A DNA stretch of 64,000 bases from Blastocystis sp. Blastoise. Lineage: Eukaryota > Sar > Bigyra > Opalinata > Blastocystidae. The stretch lies in contig JBBPEB010000015.1 in assembly GCA_039096225.1 (NCBI GenBank), forward strand, positions 310,001 to 374,000, read 5' to 3'. Below are positions 47,772-62,003 of this stretch, piece by piece (position 1 is the stretch's first letter; every line of letters begins with the position of its first letter). A program made the translations under genes and the position numbers. Under the pieces are notes generated by a model. That model saw only the letters and a list, made by a program, of their open reading frames with translations, did no database searches and was not told the origin of the DNA.

Positions 47772-50700
47772 CTTTATTATCTTTATTATCTTTATTATCT
47801 TTATTATCTTTATTATTAGATAGAATTGAAGAATTCATTTGTGATATATTATTGGATGATTGAATATTTAGTGAGTTATCTGTAACAGCATAAGACTTTT
47901 TTGAAAGATGCGAATCGGACTGAGTATATAAAGAATACAGTTCTTCATAAGATTCAATATTAGGAGATGATGAATATGCATGTATATAATTATCTTTAGG
48001 ATACTCTTCATTGTTATTCTTAGTAGATTTATTATTCTTATTATTAGTTAAGATTAGCGAATTAGATATATTATTATCAACTTCTTCACTGAAATGGAAA
48101 GGAGAACCGACAGATACCAATCGATTTGGTGTATATGATGATAATAATGTATTATAATCAGAAAGACTACTTTTTAGATTGACAAATTGAGATCGTTTTA
48201 ATGTACTTCGTAATTGAGGTGTAGCAATAGAAGATCTTATATTTGTATTACTAGTAGATGAATATATATCAGGATTCGATTGTTGATATAGAGTATTTGA
48301 GTATATAGTATTACTATTCATAGAAGAGATAGAAGAAGAGGAAAGAGGGTTATGAGTCACAGAAGAAGAAATATTCGATGCAGAGAGAGGATGAGATGGA
48401 GTCTTACTTATTGGGGAAACTAATGATGATTCTATTATTCTTGAGGGAAGAGGAGGAGGAACAGAAGAAGGAGAAGAAGGTGATGCAGTATCTAGAGGAA
48501 TCGATGTTAATGATGGATTAATAACTTTATGATCAAGGGAATAAGGAGGAGCTATATATAAAGAATGATTAGTAGCAACATAATGATCTATAAGAATTAT
48601 ATATATATATATAATAATAATAATAAATATAATAATAAACAAATAGATATAGAATTATATACGTATATTTGTTTTTTCATATTGAATTTCATTATTATTC
48701 ATTGATGGCATATGACAAGGAGGAGAATCATGAAGAGGAATATCTGTAGTAACTTTAGTAATATCATTATTTACTACTTTAGTATCCCCTTTAGAATCTA
48801 ATTGTTCTTCAGGAATATATTCAAAAGAATCATCAGGTTTTGCCATATCTAAATATTCTTTTTTAATTTCTCCATTTTCATCTCGTTTTATAAATGCAAA
48901 GAAATTATTATCTGGAAGTTTAGTTCCATTTACATATACAGAATGATGTATTTCTGATTGTTTGTTATTTGTCAGACCAGATGGTTGCATATTATCATTA
49001 GTTGAAAGAAGAGAATTATCAGGATCTTCACCTGGAATTGTATTCATAGACATAGAACTGAAAGAAGTTCCTGATTGATGAATATCAATATTTCTTGCCC
49101 CTTCATTTGAATTTATTAGATTTCCTATCATATCCTCTTCATAACAATTCTCACTAAATAAATTAATTGAAGTAATTTTTACTAAAGGATATTCAGATTG
49201 TTGTTTATGTATATAATGAACATCAACCAGAATATCATTTATTTCAAATCGAATGGATGATAATTCCATAGTATTATCAGTATAACTAAATGTGTCTGAT
49301 GAAGTTGGATACATATATATACTTGTATTATTATTATTATCTTTCTGATCTTTATTATTAATAGGAATAGATTCGCTATTGTCTTGAACTTGTGATGAAG
49401 ATGATTCTATAGTTGAATATACAGGAGAGAGAGGTCTATCATAATTCTTATTTTTATATTGTATATCATTCTTTTCTTTAGATGGATTTACAGGGAAAGA
49501 AGAGTCAGAATGAAGAATAGGAGATAATCGAGGAGACCTAAAGGGTATATCCTGTAAAGGAGAATAAGAAGGAGTTTTATTACTATATCCTCTTATTATA
49601 GAAGGACATAGAGCAGAAGTAACAGTAGTAGAATAAGTAGTATCTTCATGAGTTGATATTCCATTAGTATTATCATACGAATTAAATACTTTTTCATTAT
49701 TTATAGAGGAACATCCTGATTGAGAATGGGTACTATTTCCACGTGGAAATGATGATGTGGAGAAAACATCTCTTTCAATTTCTTCTTTGGTTTTCTCTAC
49801 AAACGTGTTTTTCATCGAAAATTGCGTTTGCTGCTTATGTTCATTAGAAACATCATCTAGACATGAAAAAGAACTAGAAGAAGAAGACAAAGCTTCATCA
49901 TTTAATATAGTATTTGTGGTAGTAGAAGCATCTTGATAATTATGTTTATACATATGATTATGATTTTGAGAATGATTTGATGTATTATTTTTATTATGTA
50001 TTTGAATAGGTAGTCCACGAGAAAGAGAAGTAAGAGTAGACAGAGTAGGAATAGATGTATTTGTAGGAGGAATAGGTGTTGATAAAGAAAGTGAAGAAGT
50101 GGATTGAGTAGGAGTTGATAAATAGATTTCTGTTGGATCCGGAGATTTATCGAATTGATTCATTATATGAGGAATAGTATCTTGAGTATCTTTTATCTGG
50201 ATATCATTATTATTCATATCACTAATATTATCATCACTATTTGTATTCTTATTTTGAGTAGTATCATCACTACTATCACTTTCAGAATCTAAAGACATAT
50301 TCATTTCTTGATGAAATGTAAATCGATTCAAAAACTGAGAAACATTACTTTTTATAGATTTCTTTAAAAATTCATATTTTCTTTCTCTATTCGATACATA
50401 AAGTTCATCGTCACTTGTATCACTATCTTCAGTATTCTCTTCTTCATCATCTTCAGCATTCTCTTCTATTTCTTCAGGATGAATTGAAGAGGAATAATTT
50501 TTGAAATGATAATTTTTATTTTGATTCATATATTTATTATCTTTATCATTGGTATTTTTATTAGTATCTATTCCATGATTTTGATCCCCTTTTGATAATC
50601 CTTTTGATTCTTTATTCTCTTTATCACGTAATAAGGTAGATTGTTTATCTATCATACTATTATTTGTATCTTGTCCTTCTTGATATGTACTCAAAGGATC

Positions 50701-53700
50701 AGATTCTTCAAATGAAGGTGGTAGTATATTAGAATGATGGTCTACTAAACTATCATCACTATCTTTTCGAACTCGAATTGTATTCTTTAAAAGATTATTA
50801 TCTTGAGAACGATAATATATTTTCTTTCCTTCTTTCTGTGTATTTTCTTCTAATACAGGTTTCATTTCAATTGTATGTTCAGATGTCTTGAAATTAACTT
50901 TACCATATAATACAGGGATATGTATAAAAACCCTAGTTTTATTGAGATCTATAGTAGGAATGAAAGAAGAAGGATTATAAGTATCTGGTTTATATCCTAT
51001 TTGATTAGCAGAGATAGAAGAATTAGAAGGAGTTATAACAATAGGATCAACAAAGAAACGCATAGAGAAGTTATAAATAGTAAGAGTAAGAGAAAGATTC
51101 TTAAGAGAAACATAGGAAAATGTAGGCATATTATCTGATATTGTAAATGGATGAACTTCTATGATATTCATCCATGTATTTACTAATGTGAACAAACATG
51201 GAAGAAGAGAAGGAGAGAGATTCACCATAGGAATAGTATCAGAACAAGTAAGAACTATATTCATTTCTGTAGTTACAGATCGACCTACATAAGATTGTAA
51301 GAATATTGATTCTAATTTACGTTGAGCAGAAGAACTACGAATATAACCACCACTAACAGAACATATAGATTCATTTTCTAATAGAATAGTATTAATAGAA
51401 TCAGGATATAAGGGTAAAAAGAATAATTTTCTTGTACTTTCAGGCTGCATAAAGGAGTTTACAGTACCTGCAATTTCAGATATATATAGAATAATATGTT
51501 CAACTTGTTGATAATAAGAATTGATATCTTTTGAGCGACCTTTTATTGGTGTAAAATGATGTGTTCGTGGATTGTATTTATTTTGAGGAACATTATTTAA
51601 TTTGGAATATCCATTAGATTGATTATTATTATTATCTTTATTATTATTGTAAATGTTATCTTTATTATTATTAGTATTAATATGATGATCAGGAGTAAAT
51701 GAAGAAGATTGTGTTGTATATTGATATAAAGGTATTTGCTCTTCTATAGTAGATAATATATTAGTCACAACAAATGAAATATAAGGACTTTGAAATTGAA
51801 GTACAACTCGTTCTACTAATAAGTGAACAATAGGACGAGGATTAGAAATAAGAGTGTCTGAATCACAAATAAGATTAACTTTTGTATTCGATATAGAAAA
51901 GATGAGATCCCCACGGAAAAGTAATGAAAGTTGGTCATTTAGAGGTAAATTTCCAATATGTAAATAGGATTCAAAGTTATCAATAAGTAATAATTGAAGT
52001 TGATTTAAGTCAGTTAAAAAAGAAGGTATAATATTAATAATAGAAGAAAGAAGAGATATATCTAAAGAACAAAACATAACAGGTATAAGAGGAGAATGAT
52101 GTATATGTATAGGTATAAGTCCATAGAATGTATGTATACATTGATAAAATAATGGATGATAAGGAGGATTAATAGATATCATTTCACCTTTAACTTCACA
52201 AGAATCAACAGATATAAGAGGTGTTGAAAGAGACTTAAGATAAAGAGAAGCTGTAGTAATAGTAAGTGACATTAATTGTGATTCTGGAGGGTCAAATGGC
52301 GGGACATGATATAAAGACCAATGAAGAAGATTATTCCAAAAATCATGAGATTCTATATGAATATGATTATTAAATATTATAGCATATTATATTATATCAT
52401 ATTATAGTATATTATATTATATTATTATAGACTATTATATTATATTATATTATATTATATTAAATATTATAGCAAATTATATTCTATATTATTAATATTA
52501 TTATATATACTAGATGGAGGAGGTCTTAAAAGAACAACAATAGATTGAGCTTTCAGTCTTAATAAATAAGTCTGAATATCTTTACATTTCTTTGATTCTT
52601 GAATAAGATGAGTTGTATTATTAGCAATAAAAGAATCAACTGGTTCTGAAGAAACAGATGGATCTTTAAAGGTATTTGATTGAAAAGGAAGAGCTTGATT
52701 TATATTTTGTTCAGAAGTAGACATTATATTACTGATATTTCCTTGTTTAGGAATATTATTAGATGAAGTATCCACTGTTTCTTCAGGGAAATAATAACGA
52801 TAATCAGAAATAAATTCTTGCTCCTATGTATATAATAATAATAAACATAATAATAAACATAATAATATACATAATAATATACATAATAATAACATAATAA
52901 TAAATATAATAATTAACATAATAATAAACATAATAATAAACATAATAATATACATAATAATAACATAATAATAAACATAATAATATACATAATAATATAC
53001 ATAATAATAAATATAATAATCAACATAATAATAAACATAATAATAAATACATTTTGATGTAGATATATTTTATCACTAAATGATTTTTGAACTTGCCTGC
53101 ATTTGTCTTGTTCTTGACTATAAGGATCATCGAGAATAGTAATTTCTACTGAATTTAAATTCAATTGAGTATCAGAACTTAAAATATTTTGAGGTTCCCA
53201 AAAGAAATAATCATAAAATGAAATAAATGAAGGTCTATAATTACATGGTAAAACCGCGATTATTGTAGAGAAAGCAGTTATATTGTTTAATAAGGAATCA
53301 ATAAGAAGATTCATATCTTTTATTTTAAGTATTGAAAGAGTCGTATCTGTAATCTGCAGACGTAGAAGTGATTTACCTATATATATATAAACATTATAAA
53401 TAAAATAATTAAGACACTTTCATAATAAAAATAATAATTATTATTAGTATAACAATTCATAACTAATTATTAAGTAGATAAAAATAAAAACAATACTTGT
53501 ATATATATACATTTATTAAGGTCATGATGAATAGCATAATATCTATTGAATATCTCCTTTTGTATTAGTCCATATAAAGAATATGTATATATATCCATAT
53601 TATACCAGCATTCACTGATATCAAATTCACCTATTGTAATATCAACATAATCAGAAAGTCTCAAATGAATCTATATATATATAATAGATAATTAGTTGAA

Positions 53701-56700
53701 AAATAATATAAACAAAAAATATATAAACAAACAAACAGTAATATATTAAAAAATTATATTCATAAAAATTGAATCATATAAATACAAAAAACAAGAAAAT
53801 AATTATATAAATATAAATAATTATATAAATATAAATAATCATATAAATATAAATAATTATATAAATATAAATAATCATATAAATATAAATAATTATATAA
53901 ATATAAATAATCATATAAATATAAATAATTATATAAATATAAATAATCATATAAATATAAATAATTATATAAATATAAATAATCATATAAATATAAATAA
54001 TTATATAAATATAAATAATCATATAAATAAATAAATAAATAAATAAATCAAAATACATCTCTTATAAAAAAAGATATAGTAGGTAATGTATCAGAACCAA
54101 AAACCCCTACAGAAGCACGTGCTTGGATATCTTCAAATCTAGCAAATGCCTTGATATCTTCAATTGTCATCCTTATAATACTATCTCCTGAAGTACTATT
54201 CATATTTGTTTTTAACCATACTAAATATTCTAAATATCTTTTATTTTGATAATTAGGATTAAAGGAAGAAGATGAAGGTGGTTCTGTACTTCCATTTTTA
54301 CTTGAATAATCACGAGAATTTGCATTCAGTTCTCGAGCACTTTTAACCCATAGTATTTGAGGATGATAAGGAGATATATTATAAAGAAGTGGTAATACAT
54401 GATTATAACTTGATATATAATCAAATAGACATGTCCATATAGAAAAAGTGACTTCTGATGCCATTCTCCATATAGTCATAAAACGATAAGGAGTGAATAA
54501 TATTCGTGGAGAAACGAAGTGGAGGTCAACAAAAGAATCGGAAATAGTATCTTTTGTAGAGACTATAAAATCAGTAAGTGATAGAATAATAGAAGAAGAT
54601 GAAAAAGGAATAGTAGAATGATAGTCATAAGAAGGAATAGAATGAGGCAAATAATGTTGAAAGGATTGTTTATGTGGATAAGTATAAGACGAAGTAGATT
54701 GAGTTTTGAAAGATGATAATTCTTTCCAATCTTCAGACATATATTTATATTCAGGAAATGAATCCCGTGGGAATAAATTAGTTTTAGAATTTGTATATGT
54801 ACATTTTTGTTTTTTGGTTTTTATTGATGATGTATTTAATTTCAAGAATGATGTAGAAGTAGAAGATAGAGGAGGAGAGGGAGTAGTAGTTGAAGAAGAG
54901 AAAAGAGTAGTTAGTTTTGATACAGGAAGAGGAATAGGAAGAAAAGAAGTTGATTCTATAGGATACATATATAATGATGAATCTTTATGATGTTGATTAT
55001 TAGAGTTTTTTTCTTGATAAAGTAAAGGATTATAATATCGAACATATAAGTCACGACAATGTAATTTCCATGGACGTTCAAGTTGAATTTTCTTTTCTTC
55101 ATTATATTCAAATCCTACTTCAATACGAGTAATTGCCTCTAAACATTCATATTGTTGTTTATACTTTTGTTTAGGATTATTATTTGATTTTGAAGTATAT
55201 TTATGTATAAAAGGAATAGGAAAATCTTTTGGTTCTTTCCATGATGATTGTGTTCCTAATGAATTTGATGGAGATAAAGGAGGTGAATAAGAATTCTCAA
55301 CAGAGTTTTCAACAGAATTTTCAACATTTATGGAATCACTCTCTTGTTCAGATATACTATTTCGATTACTACTATTATTACTAGTATTACTAGTATTACT
55401 AGTATCATTATTATTTATATGTGTGCCTTCGGAATGACTATTACTTCTTGTTTTATTATTACTATTATTTCGGTTGATATTATTATTAAGGCTATCAGTT
55501 GTTTGAGTATCTTCAGAAGCAGATAAAGTTGATTGATTTCTTTTAACACTATCATTATTATCTCTAAAATAATATCCTTTGGAACCTTTTAAGATATTAA
55601 TAGTATGAAGATCTCCTTCATTGACTCCTTCCGTACCTTCTAATATATTCACGGGAATATAGAGTGATGCACAATCTATTGAATAATGAAATGACATATT
55701 TAATTCAGATATTGAAAGAAGAGGGTTTCGAAGTGGCGGAAGAAGAGGTGAGGGACCAGGGGATGTGGAAGGAATAGAAATAGAACTTCTATAAGAATGA
55801 ATCATAATATTATATATGTATACATAAAGAAATAATTATTATTTTATTCAAAGATAAAAAAGATATAAAGAGTATTTATAATTATTCATAAAATTAATTA
55901 TTATAAAAAATAATAAATAATAAATAAATATGTTAATATAATAATAAATAAAATAATAAATAATAATAAATAATGATATTAATACAATAAGCAAAAAATT
56001 AAAACAATACAAATATAAAATATTTTTTGAGAATATATACTTATCTGGTGAGGTTGGTATCCAGTCAATAGGAAAGAAAAGTAATGCAATAGAGATACAA
56101 TCAGAAATAGCTTTCATGACTTCAGGTGTCCATTGAACATAAAGATTATTTGTATGACAATCGACATGTAGTGATTTAAGGATATTATAAGAAAGATCTA
56201 TATTAGTTATATAGAGAAAGCAATTAGAAAGAGGAAGATAAGATGGATCTACATAAGTAGAGAGACCAGGTGTATATATAGCAATAGAAGATAATTGACC
56301 AAAGACAGAAAGTGGATTTGTATGATCTATAAAGAAGAAGTAGAAGTAATAGTAGTAGTAGTAGTAATATATATATAATATATAATTTAATAAATGTAAA
56401 CAAAAAAAGAAGTGATATAGAGTTATCTATGTAATAATTATAAATATAGAATTTATAATAAGAATATATATCTAGAAAAAACATACATGCTTTATATTTC
56501 AAAGTCGTTGAAATATTATCTGTATAAAAACTAAGTATTTCTTTATTAGTAATTGGAGAAATACATTTTATATCAATATTAGTAACATGAGTAGTAAATG
56601 TTATATGAGGCATTATCATACGATGAGAACTCTATATATATATATATATATATCGAATAGTAATCATAAAAAATAATATAGTAAATTAAAAAAAAAACTA

Positions 56701-59700
56701 AATAACAATATAAATTAAAAAATATATATATTTAAAATAATAAATAATACATAAAAAATATATATATACCTTAACTACATGATTTTCTTGTTGTTTTAGA
56801 CTGATATATTTCTCCATAATTCGAAGTCTCCATAAACCTTTGAAATCTCGTTCATCTAAAAACCATTGAACATATTTACTTAATATATAATCAATATTTA
56901 AATGACAACTATCAAAAGTTAATGAACAATTTATTTCTGAATTTTCTATTTCAGGAATAGTATTTCTCTTTGAAGGTGTGTCATTTATCGTTGAAGATGT
57001 AGATGTTTCATTGTCAGGTGATATGTCCATAGATATTTTTCCATTAGTAGATCGAATATAAAATAATGATTTAATACGAATTGATTTACTTGAAAAAATA
57101 CGATCAAAATGATTTTCTGCATATACATAAGGATTTGTATAAATATTATAAAATTCAGATTTTGGAAGAGGAGAGGATGTATTGATATATGTATTCTTAG
57201 TAGATGCTATATTACAGAAAGATTCTTCTAAGTTGATATCATTATTTTGTCGATATATATATTTATGAAAAGATGTTGAAAGATAAGTCCATATAGGTTT
57301 AAGATATTGAGGTGTAGAGAGAATGTTTTTCGCTATAGGAATAATAGGTGGTGAAGGAATGGTAGGAAGAATTGATTTAACTTCTTTTAATAAGGGATCT
57401 TCATCATCATCAGTAAAATAATCATAAAAAGATAATCCCCGTGAAAAACGACGGCCTACAATTTGATTGGATGATTTCTTTTTTGAACTTGGTTTTTGAA
57501 TTGTTGAAGAGATTGATTTAGTTTTATTGCCAGATTGTGTAGAAAATGATATTGGATGAAGAGAAGGAGATTTCTTTGTATATAAGTTATTATTATTATT
57601 ATTTTCTTTATTATTATCATTATTTTTATTATTATCTTTATTATTATCTTTATTATTATCTTTATTATTAATATCTTCTTTATTATTAATATCTTCTTTA
57701 TTATTATCCTCTTTATTATTACCAAGTGTAGATGAATTGTTTGAAGAAATACTCTCTAAGGATGGTTGAGAAGTATTTGAAGATATGGAAGATATAGACA
57801 TTGACCGGTCGTTTTCATTTGATGAGAGAGGAGAGGATAAAGGAATAGAATTTATATTTGTCGATTCTTCTTCTGTTGTTTTTTCTTTGTTATTATTATT
57901 CTCATTATCCATAGCATTACTATTTTGTTTTAATATATGAAAAGTAGGGTTTTTCACATTAAGTTCTAATACAGCTGGAAGTGTGTCGATATGTATAGCT
58001 TCTAATGTTATATATCGATTATTCTGTGTAGTAGCGAAGTTTGAAGAATAAAGTGAAGAGGACATAGAAGATGAAGTAGATGATGGAATATCAGTAAAGA
58101 ATGTTAATGTAAATTGATCAAATGAAAACTTAGATACTGTGTTTTCTATTTGTGTGAATAAAAATGTAAAGTGATTAATTGAGAAATAAATATAATGAGG
58201 AAGAAGAACTATAAAGAAAGGAATAATTATGATATTATCATTTAATGATAGTATAATAATATTATTATATATGTTTTTTATTTAAAACACTAGAAAAATT
58301 TAAAAAAAAGAAAAAGATAAAAAGATAAAAGTAAATATACTAGATAATGCACGTGGTAAGAGTTCTAAAGAAGTACAATTACTAATACAAGACATAGGAT
58401 CGTTATTTATATTATTAGAAGAATCTTGATTATTCTGTGAATTTGAAAAAGATGATGGAGGAACTATTTGATTCAACTAAAGGTATAACGGTATATATAT
58501 ATTTTTAAAAAAGAAAAAATCTATTTTAATAATAAAGATAAAAAGTATAATTATATATAATAGTATAATAAATCTAATAATATATATATAATAAATCTTT
58601 AAATAATATATATATAATAGTATAATAAATCTAATAATATATATATAATAAATCTTTAAATAATATATATATAATAGTATAATAAATCTAATAATAATAT
58701 ATATATAATCAAAAAAAAAAACCCACTAATTATTATTTATTTAAAAATGAATATACAATATCTAGGAATATAACAAACGAAGTGAAACAGCTTTCATGAA
58801 TTTCAAAAACTTGATCTTTTATAATGAGGGATAATGAGGTTTGAGCCAATGGAATCGAGGATCGATTTAACAGATTTGGACATGTACACTATCATATAGA
58901 TATAGTATAAATAATAAAAAAAATGATTAATTTGAAATATATATATAATGGAAACATAAATTGTTCTATAGTATATAAAACATGCATATCATATACTAAT
59001 AATTCTACTAGTACTACTACTACTAATACTAATATATATATATATATATATATACTTCTATATAGGGTTCTACAAACTTTAATCGAAGATGAATATCTTT
59101 CTGTTCATCTCCTTGAGCATATGACACTAATCGTAGCGAAATACTATCTTGAACTACAGTTTTAAGTCGAATTCCGGTTTGTTGTACTAATTCTGTAATA
59201 AATGATATGCAAATAGGATTCGAATAGAATTCTGTAACTGTAGCTACATTTTCATCATTTAATGTTTGTGTTTTAATTCGAAACGAAAATCTATTTATAT
59301 TAATTTTTGTGATTGATAATGTATAAAGAATAAAAGGAATCCATGAATCGTATTGATCTATATAATTAAAAAAATTAATAAAGAAAACAAAAAACATATT
59401 ATTTTGATATATATACGTAGATTTAACCAGAATTCATTTGTAATGGATGATAAATCTATAAGTTGGCAAATCCAACATAAAGAATCACTATCTGATTCTT
59501 TAGGAACACTAGCATGTGTTTGAACAGAATCAACAGAACAACCTACAGAAAATCAAAAAAATATATTTAATAAATAAAATACCTTCTAGAATATTAGCTT
59601 GCACAGATATGTCATTAAGTGAAATATGATTTAAATATGGTTTCGAAGGTCTGAACAAAAATGAGAAAAGAGACAATGATAAATCCACAGAGAAATTATC

Positions 59701-60334
59701 TCCGATTGTTATGAGTATCTTGTTATTACAAATATTAAATGTTCCTATAATAATAGATAGATAATTTTATGAATGGATTACTATTCTTGATTCTTCTAAG
59801 GATCACCGATACAACTTTGAATAATATCTATATTTAAGCTAATTCGCATAGGGTATTCTTGAATATACATAAAGAAGTAACCGGATGATGACAAGAAGGT
59901 TGAATACCGAAAGCAAGATATATAAAAATATATTCATTCTGGCTTTCTCTAATGAAAGGAATATTATTTAAATAGTATTATATATAAACAAAGATTAAAT
60001 CAGTAAGTAATAGAATTGTTTATAAATTATGAAAAAAAAAAATATTTTGCTTAGTAGTATTCGTTTTTCCGTGGAATTCTTTGTTCCCAAAAAGTACTAA
60101 AAAAGAAGAATTCTTCAAAATACACAACATTTGAATAGATTTAAAAAAGTTATGGAATAAGCCAATGGTGAGAGTCAATTTTGGAACATATATAAGAGTA
60201 CTAAATTCTAAAACGAAATTTTTTAAAAGAAAAGTTTCTCCTTTTTTTAATCCTAAACACAAATAAAAAGGATATTTATTAATTGAAAGGATATTCCTTA
60301 AAATAGCCAAACAGTTGTAAAATGATTCATCCAT
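43494..60334 (-). CDS. Giant VPS13/bridge-like lipid-transfer-like protein
   Basis: About 19 exons spanning ~16.8 kb join in frame through GT-AG introns; main exons are about 58220-56772, 55794-54059, 52356-48652, 48563-44213 and 44056-43494 (TAG). Total is roughly 4,700-4,900 residues. The structured parts consist of repeating beta-strand segments of the kind seen in repeating-beta-groove proteins: LLPHYIYFSINHFTFLF, NLYVQWTPEVMKAISDCI, SPSLLPCLFTLVNTWMNII, LRINRIDVFCSIT, MIKVKFKPLVFNAKKSPVSD. These proteins carry lipids between organelles at contact sites. They alternate with long Ser/Thr/Asn/Asp-rich disordered inserts, including poly-Asn at ~47155-47360 and ~47700-47775. I could not find a classical N-terminal chorein motif or VPS13 SHR-BD landmark, so VPS13, SABRE/FMP27 and CSF1 branches stay open. 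The first exon near 60334 is tentative. Confidence 0.55.
47155..47360 (-). repeat. ATT/AAT tract encoding poly-Asn in the giant protein
   Basis: Asn runs in the reverse frame, interrupted by Ser, Asp, Lys and Ile codons. A second near-perfect run lies at about 47700-47775, followed by KDN repeats. Confidence 0.9.
52810..53050 (-). repeat. TAATAATAAACA-type intronic repeat
   Basis: AATAATA(A/T)ACAT units fill an intron of the giant gene between exons ending about 53049 and starting about 52825. Confidence 0.8.
53790..54035 (-). repeat. Alternating 18-bp tandem repeat (36-bp higher-order unit)
   Basis: ATAATTATATAAATATAA alternates strictly with ATAATCATATAAATATAA for about thirteen 18-mers inside an intron of the giant gene. 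Copies are nearly identical, so the array is recent. Confidence 0.92.
58540..58700 (-). repeat. ~50-bp tandem repeat, three copies, intronic
   Basis: Units containing TATATATAATAGTATAATAAA then TCTAATAATATATATATAAT recur about three times in an intron of the giant gene. Confidence 0.75.
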
Positions 60335-60415
60335 ATTAGGAAATATCAAAGAGTATGATAGAGAAAGGATATTATGTGACTGAATTCAATTTATAATCAG
60401 TTGACAAATAAAAGA

Positions 60416-61466
60416 ATGGATGCGTATATTTATTTTTTTAATAATACTATTGTCAAAGAAGTATGTTAAGTTATTATTCTCAATAATTATAATAGTATGA
60501 AAGAGACGAAACGATTGAAGATTCTTATATTCAAATGGTATATTTCTTATACAAATGGAATTCCAGATCATTGTCTTAATTATGAATAATATATATAGAT
60601 GACAAAATATACAAAAGCTATTGATTCATTTACGAAAAGTCTTAAGGAAATATATAACTCATGTAAATAGTATTTATTAATGTTATTTTCTATTTGTTAT
60701 ACTATAGCCAAGAATTATGAAGATCGTACTTCCTCAAAAATGTTAAATAACTTACGTTCATTTATAGGAGAAAATATGAAACAAGTATGACTTGTATTAT
60801 TCAAGTTATATATAGATTTATTTAATAACTACTAAATCATTTATAGTATGATTGTTTAAGTTCCATTATAAAAGAAGATATACTTTCAGAATTAGAAAAA
60901 AATCGAAAAATCCACAAGGAGATGGATTTCAAATTAGTATATATATATTAATTTAGTTTCTTTGTGATATATAATAGATTATATTATATATTTTATTTTT
61001 ATAATATATTTATTTTTCATATATTATATTATATTATATATATATATATATATATAGAATAAAGAAGTTCAAAATAAAAAGTCATTATATGAAACAAATG
61101 AAAAACAATTTTTTATCTATAAAAAAAAGTATGTTTATAATTTAATATAGGTATAATTGTATTAGATATTTAAAGCAATTAAAAGATAAGAATATTATTT
61201 CCCGTGATTATCCTTATGTAGGAATTAATCCTCATTTATTAACTGGTTCTTCACAACAATCAGAAAATCTAACATTAGAGAAATTCATAGATTATAAGAC
61301 TTTAATGTCAAATTATACATTATGTGAAGAAAGTTGGATAAAATTGAGAGAAACTGAAAGTACAATGCAACAACTATTATCAAAAGTTATTCAAAAGAAA
61401 CAAGTATAAAATTCTATATTAAATCGATTTATTTCTTTTTTTTTTTAAATCTTAAAGTCATCAACA

Positions 61467-61523
<57 letters not shown>

Positions 61524-62003
61524 CTTATTCATCTAGGAAATTTCAAATGATAGATCAAGTCAAATTACAAACTCTTTGAAGAAATTTATTATTCATCATT
61601 CTAGTTTTGTAGCAAATAATCAAGTATAAACCTTCTTCTCATCCTCTTTTTATAATTTATTATTTATTTTTAGTATACATTAAGTATATATCTATCAATA
61701 TTCGATGAACATCAAACATTACCTATGACAAATGACTCTCTTGTTAATCATCTCAAAGAAATTGCTCGTTTACCACCAAAAAGACCTTTACCAATTCCTC
61801 CATTAATTATATCAAACTCTTCAGCCAATTCATTACAACCAACTATTCATGAAATTAAATATTCAGAAAATTCTTTACAAGGTACTCCAAAGTGTGTGAA
61901 AGACTCATTTGACTCAGTGGGCCCAACAGAATCTCCAAAATCAACTAGTATAACAATAAATCATTATAATCTACTTTCATTTTTATATAAGGTAGTCAAC
62001 TAA
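60416..62003 (+). CDS. F-BAR domain protein (FCH/PSTPIP-like)
   Basis: F-BAR proteins are crescent-shaped dimers that bend membranes and link them to actin or endocytosis. About nine exons join in frame with GT-AG introns, from a tentative ATG at 60416 to TAA at 62001, about 360 residues. Small exons give the FCH-like start: VKE (60416-60460), YERDETIEDSYIQM (60496-60537) and MTKYTKAIDSFTKSLKEIY (60599-60662). The second exon resembles the RERAxIExxYAK helix. Helical segments follow: NNLRSFIGENMKQ, ELEKNRKIHKEMDF, EVQNKKSLYETNEKQF, WIKLRETESTMQQLL. The C-terminal exon carries proline-rich PPKRPLPIPP, a likely SH3 ligand. One intron is only 22 nt (61129-61150). An additional upstream exon is possible because an AG acceptor (60389-60390) sits just before the chosen start. 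Confidence 0.7.
61468..61520 (+). repeat. (TA)n microsatellite in an F-BAR intron
   Basis: About 50 nt of TA repeat between the exon ending KKQ and the exon starting EISND. Confidence 0.9.

Noticed and set aside
59840-59990. Frameshift in the giant gene at a GIQPSCHHP segment
   Set aside because: That segment lies inside a canonical GTATTC...TTCAAG intron; LAF|EYPMRISLNI is in frame.
60386-60571. Reverse-strand frame as N-terminus of the giant protein
   Set aside because: It is antisense to good F-BAR exons on the + strand and is separated from the giant gene's frame by a TGA.
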